A stretch of DNA of 64,000 nucleotides from an uncultured bacterium (GTDB lineage Bacteria; Actinomycetota; Coriobacteriia; Coriobacteriales; Coriobacteriaceae), in NCBI GenBank assembly GCA_905214435.1, contig CAJMMA010000001.1:62001-126000 (forward strand), in the 5' to 3' direction. The position numbers and the translations under genes are program-made. Positions 58,513 to 64,000 of this stretch are shown here, in pieces. The stretch's first letter is position 1. Each line of letters begins with the position of its first letter. Under the pieces are notes generated by a model that worked only from the letters and a program-made list of their open reading frames with translations, had not been told where the DNA came from and did no database searches.

Positions 58513-59574
58513 TTAGTAGTCGAACTGGTGATAGTAGCGACGGTAGTTGAGGTTGTGCTTGGTGACCGTCTCGTAGTAAGCGGCAAGGCGATCGGTGATC
58601 AGCGAGGAAAGGATCCACGGAGACACGATGACGCGGAACTCGTCGTCAAGGCCGGGGATCGCGAACTCGGCGGTGTCGATGATGTTGATGTCGGTGTCGC
58701 CGGTCACGCCGCGGTTGAGGAACGCGCGGACGCGCTCGTCGAGCTTGCGGTTCTCGTCCTCGCCCATGAACAGGAACACGGGGACGCCGGGCTCCACGAG
58801 CTCGAGGGTGCCGTGGAAGAAGTCGGCCGAGGTGATGTAGCGGGTGCGCTTCCACTGCATCTCCTCGAGGATGCACATCGAGAACAGGATCGTCTCGCCC
58901 CACAGGGCGCCGGAGCCGATGAACATGGTGTAGGGGGCCAGGGCGTACTTCTTGGCGAGCTCCTCGGCGCGCGGCTCGAAGCGCTTGCGGATATCGAGCA
59001 TGTCCTTCCAGATGTCCTTGGTCTGCTCGATAAACAGATCGAACTTGGGGAAGCAGCCGCGGCGGTTGAGCAGGCGCAGGCCGAAGCAGTCGGCGAGGTA
59101 GTAGCCCTTCTCGCAGCCGCCCGAACCATGGTCAGAAGCCATGGCGACGCAGTTCTCGGCGCCGACAGCCTGGCCGATGGGGCCCTCGGGCTTGGTCATG
59201 GCGTAGACGCGCACGCCCATGCCCTTCATCTTCTTGACGGCCTCGAGGACCTCGGGGGTGGTGCCGGACTCGGAGGCGGTGAGCACGACGGACTTCTCGG
59301 TCATGCGCTTGTGGCCCATGACGTTCCACTCGGCGGCGTGGATCAGGTAGACCTCGAGGTCGCGGTCGCCGAACTTGTTCATGAGGTACTCGAGCTGCAT
59401 GAGCTCGTCCCAGGTGCCGCCGACGCCCATCAGGAACACGGCGTCGTAGCCCTCGTCGGCGACCTTGTCGGCGAGCGCGGTCATCTTCTTGCCGGCCTCG
59501 TAGACGTTCTTGCCGTCCTCGACGTAGCCCTCCTGGCTAAAGTGCATGATCTCGATCTTCTCGGTTTCCTTCAT
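58513..59574 (-). CDS. frlB: SIS-domain deglycase, fructoselysine/glucoselysine-6-phosphate type
   Basis: 353 residues, two SIS (sugar isomerase) domains: VFLMGVGGTWDELMQ and VLTASESGTTPEVLEAVKKM in the first, FIGSGALWGETILFSMCILEEM, TSADFFHGTLELVE in the second. This is the FrlB/GfrF group that splits glycated-lysine 6-phosphate into amine and glucose 6-phosphate. A mannose-class PTS that delivers a phosphorylated Amadori product fits, since no FrlD kinase is needed. ATG 59574 has AAAGGA at good spacing. First gene of the operon. GFAT-like activity is less likely because no glutaminase domain is present. Confidence 0.85.
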   Translation of the reverse strand: MKETEKIEIMHFSQEGYVEDGKNVYEAGKKMTALADKVADEGYDAVFLMGVGGTWDELMQLEYLMNKFGDRDLEVYLIHAAEWNVMGHKRMTEKSVVLTASESGTTPEVLEAVKKMKGMGVRVYAMTKPEGPIGQAVGAENCVAMASDHGSGGCEKGYYLADCFGLRLLNRRGCFPKFDLFIEQTKDIWKDMLDIRKRFEPRAEELAKKYALAPYTMFIGSGALWGETILFSMCILEEMQWKRTRYITSADFFHGTLELVEPGVPVFLFMGEDENRKLDERVRAFLNRGVTGDTDINIIDTAEFAIPGLDDEFRVIVSPWILSSLITDRLAAYYETVTKHNLNYRRYYHQFDY

Positions 59575-59624
59575 GGCTTTTCCTTTCTGTCCTGCACGCA
59601 ACTCTATACATCGCGTTTCTTTTC

Positions 59625-59726
59625 GATACCAATTATAGACATACACCTAATGTGTTTTTAATACCACTTATCAATCTGCTCCAATCCTCGGTGAACGGTC
59701 GAAATTCTCTGGTGAGTGGTATTAAA
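59625..59726. promoter_or_regulatory. frlB promoter with TGGTAT boxes
   Basis: On the minus strand a TATAAT box (59632-59637) lies between TGGTATTAAA (59657-59666) and TGGTATC (59625-59631), spaced 35 bp. A third box TGGTATTAAAT lies on the plus strand at 59717-59727, making an inverted pair around 60 bp apart. The same two-box layout recurs at 62776-62817. Confidence 0.7.
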
Positions 59727-59744
59727 TTAGAATTGAATGTATAG

Positions 59745-60959
59745 CTAACGCCTCTGGCGCCTCCCTTGTGTGACAAAGAACAGCGTTCCTACCAGCGCAA
59801 TAATGGTCGATGCCCCAAACAGCACCGCCTGAACGCCCAAAGCCTCCGCCAAAAACGGAGCCGCCAGCAGCGGCAGCACGCCGGCGCTCATCAGGCCAAA
59901 ACGCACAAAGCCGGTAATGCGCCCCAGGTATTTGATGTCGGCGCGCTCCTGAATCAAGATCATCTGCAGCGGTTCCAGGAATCCCCAGGCCAGACCGTTA
60001 ATCGCCTGACCGATAATCGCGACCCCCAGCATATCGGTGCCCACGTACACCATGGACCCAATGCCCACGGCCATGAGCGCGCCGAGCAGCAATCGCAGGT
60101 TGACATGGCGGGCAGAAAGCTTGGTCAGGATGAACGCGCCCACCGAGGAAGTGAGGCCCACGACCGAGGACAGCCAGCCCAGCCAGACGATATCCACGTT
60201 GAGCACATCGCGATAGAACAACGACTCCAGCGAATCGAACGCGCCAAACGCAAAGAAACCCAAAAAGCCCGAGATAAAGATGAGGCGCAGGTCGTGGTCG
60301 CGAAACGTAAGTCGCGCACCCTCGGCCATGCCGCCCAAAATACCGCCCTTCGGCTTCTCCCCTTTTGCGGGAGCAACACACTCGTGACAGCCCAAGGAGA
60401 GCACGGCCGCCACACCCATCATGCCCGCCATGAGCAGATAGACCGATTGCGTGGCAAAACAGCTCACGATGGCACCGCCGAGCAGCGGGCCAGCGGTATA
60501 GGCGATATTGCTGTAGAACACCATGAGGCCGTTCACGCGGGTACGGCCCTCGGTGGTCGACTCCAGGTATCCCGGAAACGCATGCGTGCAGGTGTTGATA
60601 AAGCCGCCCGCAAGTCCCAAGACGCACGCGGCAAACACAAGCCCGGGGACAGACAACGGCGCCAACCCCACGCCAAGCGATAGCACTGCCGTAATCACGC
60701 ACGTCACAAACGACGTCCGGCGCGGTCCAAAGCGATCGATGACCGAGCCCGACACCATATTGCCCACCGACGTCATAAGATTGCGCACGAGCGTAATGGC
60801 GGCAACCAAAAAGGCCGTGCCAGCCAGATCATACGTGGCCGCACCGATAAGCCCCAAAAAGTAGACCGCGTTGTTGGCGCACCACTGCAGGGACTCAATA
60901 AGAATCAGCCTGACCTCTGCCGGCGTCAGGCGCATTGCTTCGCGATCCTTCGCGAACAT
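59745..60959 (-). CDS. Major facilitator superfamily transporter
   Basis: 404 residues, about twelve hydrophobic helices. IDRFGPRRTSFV between helices 2 and 3 is the A-like motif; TKLSARHVNLR in the second half. Loop between helices 6 and 7 is KGEKPKGGILGGMAEGARLTF. Substrate unknown. ATG 60959 has AAGGAG 8 nt upstream. Its 3' end faces the frlB promoter region. It may be a co-regulated exporter or sugar transporter. Confidence 0.88.
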   Translation of the reverse strand: MFAKDREAMRLTPAEVRLILIESLQWCANNAVYFLGLIGAATYDLAGTAFLVAAITLVRNLMTSVGNMVSGSVIDRFGPRRTSFVTCVITAVLSLGVGLAPLSVPGLVFAACVLGLAGGFINTCTHAFPGYLESTTEGRTRVNGLMVFYSNIAYTAGPLLGGAIVSCFATQSVYLLMAGMMGVAAVLSLGCHECVAPAKGEKPKGGILGGMAEGARLTFRDHDLRLIFISGFLGFFAFGAFDSLESLFYRDVLNVDIVWLGWLSSVVGLTSSVGAFILTKLSARHVNLRLLLGALMAVGIGSMVYVGTDMLGVAIIGQAINGLAWGFLEPLQMILIQERADIKYLGRITGFVRFGLMSAGVLPLLAAPFLAEALGVQAVLFGASTIIALVGTLFFVTQGRRQRR

Positions 60960-60976
60960 ACGAACTCCTTCTATAC

Positions 60977-61016
60977 AAAAAGGGGATGGAGGGCATAGGC
61001 CTGCTCCATCCCCTTT
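60977..61016 (-). terminator. Intrinsic terminator of the second IIC-IID operon
   Basis: AAAGGGGATGGA / TCCATCCCCTTT stem (61005-61016, 60979-60990) then T-run on the minus strand, 35 bp after the IID stop. Confidence 0.85.
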
Positions 61017-61050
61017 CCAGGTTGCAACGAAAATCTATGCAGCCGGGCCC

Positions 61051-61875
61051 TTACGCCAGCACGCCGAAGAACGCGCCGATGATGCCCACGACCATGGTGG
61101 CCACGATCAGCACCATGGGGTTGATCTTCTTGGACAGCAGCCAGTAGTACAGCCAGAAGGCGAGCATGCCGAGCATGCCGGGCATGATGCCGTCCAGGAT
61201 GTCCTGGAGGGTCTGGGCGTCCTCGCCCGAGCCGATGGCCACCGGGATGCTGGCCCAGAACATGTCCTTGCACATGGCGCCCACGACCATGACGCCCACG
61301 ATGCCCACGCAGGTCATGATCTTCTGCATGAGGCCGGTCCTCTGGGCCTCGTCCAGGAAGCCCACGCCCAGCTCGTAGCCCTTGACGGCGCCCCAGATGC
61401 GCAGCGCGAAGCCGGGGACGTTGTAGATGAGCAGGAAGGCGATGGGGCCGAAGGGGTTGCCGGCCTGGCACAGGCTGATGCCCACCGCGGCGGCGACCAC
61501 GCGCAGCGTCGACAGGAAGATGGAGTCGCCGATGCCGGACAGCGGGCCCATGAGGGCGGCCTTGACGTCGTTGACGCTCTCGGGCTCGATCTCGCCGCGG
61601 GCGACCTTCTCCTCCATGGCCATCGCGATGCCGCCGACGAACGGGGCGAACTGGACGGTGATGTTGAAGAACGCGCAGTGGCGGTGCAGGGCCTCGGCGT
61701 AGTCGTCGGGGCGGCCGGCGTAGATCTTCTTGAGCATGTTGGCGACCATCAGGCAGAAGGCGATGTTCATCTGCTTGTAGTAGGTCCAGGAGAACTCCAT
61801 GCCCAGGGCGCCGACGTTGACGGCGCTCTTGACGAGGTCGGAGCGCGTGATCTTGTTCTCGGGACTAGAAGTCAT
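61051..61875 (-). CDS. PTS mannose-class IID component (second system)
   Basis: 274 residues. ITRSDLVKSAVNVGALGMEFSWTYYKQM at the N-terminus, PLSGIGDSIFLSTLR, and C-terminal VVGIIGAFFGVLA. The codon choice is extremely GC-rich in the third position. Overlaps the IIC end by 11 bp. Its 3' part is identical over the readable length to the partial gene at 63843-64000. ATG 61875 preferred over 61884. Confidence 0.92.
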   Translation of the reverse strand: MTSSPENKITRSDLVKSAVNVGALGMEFSWTYYKQMNIAFCLMVANMLKKIYAGRPDDYAEALHRHCAFFNITVQFAPFVGGIAMAMEEKVARGEIEPESVNDVKAALMGPLSGIGDSIFLSTLRVVAAAVGISLCQAGNPFGPIAFLLIYNVPGFALRIWGAVKGYELGVGFLDEAQRTGLMQKIMTCVGIVGVMVVGAMCKDMFWASIPVAIGSGEDAQTLQDILDGIMPGMLGMLAFWLYYWLLSKKINPMVLIVATMVVGIIGAFFGVLA

Positions 61876-62638
61876 CGTCCTCATCCCCTTCCGCGGAAAG
61901 CTGGGGCTGGGCTCCGCCCAGGCCGAGCAGGTCGAACTTGTCGATGCCGATGATGATGGCGATCAGGGCGACGCCCAGGACGGGCACGTTGGCGTAGGAG
62001 CACAGCAGGAAGCCCAGGAAGTAGAAGGGCACGAGCTGCTTGGTGAGCACCAGGCGGCCGAGCATGGCGAAGCCCATGGCCGGCAGGATGTTGGCGGCAA
62101 CGCCGCAACCGTCGATGATGAAGGGCGGGATGAAGTCGAGCAGGCCCTGGATGGCGTCGGAACCCAAATAGAAGGCGCCGCCGCACAGCAGGAAGTACTC
62201 GACGCAGCCCCAGATTCCAATTCCCCAATGAACGGCGTAGATGCCTTTGAGGTTTCCCTTGAGGGCGAACTTGTCTGCCATATCGACAAACACAGGGAAC
62301 AAGGCATTGGTAATGTTGCCGATCGTCAGCGCAAGGACGGCGATGGGCATGGCGAGCGCGATGGCCGTCTCGGTACCCTGACCGAGCTGAATGGCAAACG
62401 CGCAGGCGAGCACGCCGCCGACGGTTTCGTTAGGCGGCACGTAGGCGCCGATGGAAATCGAGCCCATGAACAGCAACTCCAGGCTGGCGCCAACGGCAAG
62501 GCCAGTCTGCAGGTCCCCCAGCACCAGGCCCACGAGCGGGCACAGGACGATGGGGCGGAACGCGTAGAGGGTGCCGAGCTGGTAGTCGAGGCATCCAAAC
62601 GCTCCGACTAAGCCGACGAGGATTGCTTGGACAAGCAT
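61865..62638 (-). CDS. PTS mannose-class IIC component (second system)
   Basis: 257 residues. FRPIVLCPLVGLVLGDLQTGLAVGASLELLFMGSISIGAYVPPNETVGG is the IIC signature. GGGAGG precedes ATG 62638; the frame upstream lacks a ribosome site. No IIA or IIB gene accompanies this pair; the IIA/IIB at 57.5-58.4 kb could serve it. Confidence 0.92.
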   Translation of the reverse strand: MLVQAILVGLVGAFGCLDYQLGTLYAFRPIVLCPLVGLVLGDLQTGLAVGASLELLFMGSISIGAYVPPNETVGGVLACAFAIQLGQGTETAIALAMPIAVLALTIGNITNALFPVFVDMADKFALKGNLKGIYAVHWGIGIWGCVEYFLLCGGAFYLGSDAIQGLLDFIPPFIIDGCGVAANILPAMGFAMLGRLVLTKQLVPFYFLGFLLCSYANVPVLGVALIAIIIGIDKFDLLGLGGAQPQLSAEGDEDDDF

Positions 62639-62775
62639 AATTCCTCCCAATAAGGAATCTCGAACCGTCGTCACTCCCGTCGCGCGCGTTGTTGATATCA
62701 ATTCCGGGAGTTCGATTCCACGGCTCGAAGCGTACCTGGTGTGCTGCTAACACCCATGCCAGGCACAAATGATTT

Positions 62776-62817
62776 GATACCAATTATAGGTATGCAGGTT
62801 CGCCTTATTTAATACCA
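62776..62817 (-). promoter_or_regulatory. Promoter of the second IIC-IID operon with TGGTAT boxes
   Basis: TGGTATTAAA (minus strand, 62817-62808), TATAAT (62783-62788) and TGGTATC (62782-62776), spaced 35 bp exactly as upstream of frlB. About 140 bp of leader precede the IIC start. Confidence 0.7.
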
Positions 62818-62863
62818 GTCGCTCAGCGGGGTGTTTTTTACCGTAAACGGCAGGCGCATCCCA

Positions 62864-63754
62864 TTAGGCACGCTCTTTGTTTCGATGGCGGACAAGCGCC
62901 ACCAGAAAGCCGTCGCCAAAAGCATCGGATGCCAAGTTGGCCACAATCACCAAAACGATCATCGCTGCGCCCAAAAACTCGTTCCAGCGAAAGACCTCGC
63001 CAAAGAGGAGCGCCGACCAGCAGGGAGCGAGCACGACCTCACTCATGCAAACCAAGTTGGCCGCAAACGCGTTGGTGCGCGCAATCCCCTTGGCATACAG
63101 CACACTCGCAAGGCCGCTGCAAAAAAGGCCATGCACCAGCATAAGCCCCCACTCAAAGGGTTTCACGGAGCCTAGGTCGCCGGCAAAATAGACGATCGGA
63201 AGTATCGAGATGCCGCAGGAGATGAGCGAGGACACCATGGGCGACGCATCGGGGCGAGAGTTTAAAAAGAAACACAGCCCAAAGGTGGCGCCCGAAATGA
63301 CGGCAAGCAGATTTCCGAGCATGCCCTCGGCGCTCAAATCACCTAAAAAGAAAAGTCCCATACCCGTAAAAGCAACCACCACGGAGGCAATCTTCGCAGG
63401 CGAGGGCAACGTGCGAGTTGCGAGCGATTGATACACGATAACGAAAATCATCGAGGTGTACTGCAGAACGATCGCGTTGCCGACCGTCGTGAGCTGGTTG
63501 GCAAAGTTAAACGTGGTGCCCGTCACGAAGTTGCAGACGGCCACAAGGACAATAAGACGGCTGACGCGAAGGACGGGTCTGCCGACGAGCAGGATAAAGA
63601 GCGCCATAAATATTGCCGTGACGGCACCGATCAAAAGAGCTGACTGCGAATTGGCGCGAACGAGGATGCCGATAAAACTCCACAAGAGCGCCGTGCCAAA
63701 TAGATACATCGCCCCGCTCACGCCATTATCGGGTGGATTGTCAGATCGAATCAC
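62864..63754 (-). CDS. EamA/DMT family transporter
   Basis: 296 residues, ten hydrophobic helices in two EamA repeats. MYLFGTALLWSFIGILVRAN opens the first; ISGATFGLCFFLNSRPDASPMVSSLISCG and the ending VCMSEVVLAPCWSALLFGEVFRWNEFLGAAMIV is the second-repeat signature. Drug/metabolite exporter of unknown substrate. The start is GTG 63754 with GGAGGTG before it; the longer frame overlaps the terminator upstream. Confidence 0.87.
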   Translation of the reverse strand: MIRSDNPPDNGVSGAMYLFGTALLWSFIGILVRANSQSALLIGAVTAIFMALFILLVGRPVLRVSRLIVLVAVCNFVTGTTFNFANQLTTVGNAIVLQYTSMIFVIVYQSLATRTLPSPAKIASVVVAFTGMGLFFLGDLSAEGMLGNLLAVISGATFGLCFFLNSRPDASPMVSSLISCGISILPIVYFAGDLGSVKPFEWGLMLVHGLFCSGLASVLYAKGIARTNAFAANLVCMSEVVLAPCWSALLFGEVFRWNEFLGAAMIVLVIVANLASDAFGDGFLVALVRHRNKERA

Positions 63755-63782
63755 GAAGCACCTCCAACTAGCTTTCGGTAAT

Positions 63783-63813
63783 AAAAAACGGCGACCGCAA
63801 TGGGTCGCCGTTT
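63783..63813 (-). terminator. Intrinsic terminator downstream of the partial IID gene
   Basis: Minus strand AACGGCGACC / GGTCGCCGTT stem then a T-run (63783-63788), 30 bp after the stop at 63843. Confidence 0.88.
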
Positions 63814-63842
63814 CCCTTGGGGGCAAATAATAGGCCGGGTCC

Positions 63843-64000
63843 TTACGCCAGCACGCCGAAGAACGCGCCGATGATGCCCACGACCATGGTGGCCACGATC
63901 AGCACCATGGGGTTGATCTTCTTGGACAGCAGCCAGTAGTACAGCCAGAAGGCGAGCATGCCGAGCATGCCGGGCATGATGCCGTCCAGGATGTCCTGGA
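63843..64000 (-). CDS. PTS mannose-class IID component, 3' end only (third copy)
   Basis: The last 51 codons and stop of another IID gene, cut off by the window edge. All 158 bases match 61051-61208 with no difference, while the flanking DNA differs within a few bases beyond the stop. It shares the ending INPMVLIVATMVVGIIGAFF. It implies a recent duplication or gene conversion of the IID gene. Confidence 0.9.
   Translation of the reverse strand, partial: QDILDGIMPGMLGMLAFWLYYWLLSKKINPMVLIVATMVVGIIGAFFGVLA

Overview
The window is most likely chromosomal DNA from a gut actinobacterium of the Coriobacteriia, probably Collinsella. This is inferred from the GC-rich third codon positions, the protein repertoire (mannose-class PTS for Amadori compounds, fused CydDC, YgbA, DUF2207 and DUF4143 proteins, GluQ) and the abundant intergenic hairpin repeats. 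No 16S gene is present, so the genus is an inference. Most genes are on the minus strand.

Layout. 0.2-17.2 kb is housekeeping DNA: a GntR/HutC regulator, mannose-6-phosphate isomerase, a PcrA-type helicase, UppP, a universal stress protein, a two-component pair, purH, an acetyltransferase, a DUF2207 membrane protein, a glutamyl-Q tRNA(Asp) synthetase and a metallophosphoesterase. 17.5-28.9 kb is an accessory, visibly AT-richer island. It holds a DUF4143 ATPase, then a cytosine-5 DNA methyltransferase facing a tight four-gene operon that encodes a GHKL (paraMORC-like) ATPase, a Z1-domain helicase-like ATPase, a DUF4420 PD-(D/E)XK nuclease and an AIPR-family protein. The island ends with a frameshifted AbiEi-type antitoxin gene. 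This is the strongest candidate for a multi-gene restriction-type phage-defence system in the window.

29-45.4 kb returns to core genes: a phosphatase, a DUF4342 protein with an OmpR-type two-component system, a stray PTS IIB with a VOC protein, tRNA-Leu(UAA) with a duplicated 3' end, ppx, divIC, eno, mazG, yfcE, a stand-alone LarC C-terminal half, and a one-chain CydD-CydC exporter translationally coupled to ygbA.

45.5-54.8 kb holds a histidine pathway that looks complete. A minus-strand operon runs hisZ-hisG (fused in one polypeptide), hisD, hisC, hisB, hisH, hisA, hisF, hisI, a 75-residue protein and hisE. A PHP-type histinol-phosphate phosphatase gene lies opposite and converges on hisE.

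55-64 kb is a carbohydrate region. A fructoselysine/glucoselysine-type operon (SIS deglycase, mannose-class IIA, IIB, IIC, IID, and a FrlC-like epimerase) lies beside a second IIC-IID pair and two transporters (MFS and EamA). The two PTS promoters carry the same pair of TGGTAT boxes 35 bp apart, which suggests one regulator. The last 158 bases are the 3' end of another IID gene that is base-for-base identical to the corresponding part of the second IID gene.

Intergenic DNA holds many inverted repeats. These include a 115/116-bp element present twice (after purH and after hisF), REP-like GGGGACGTTC elements, and several long hairpins that double as terminators between genes.
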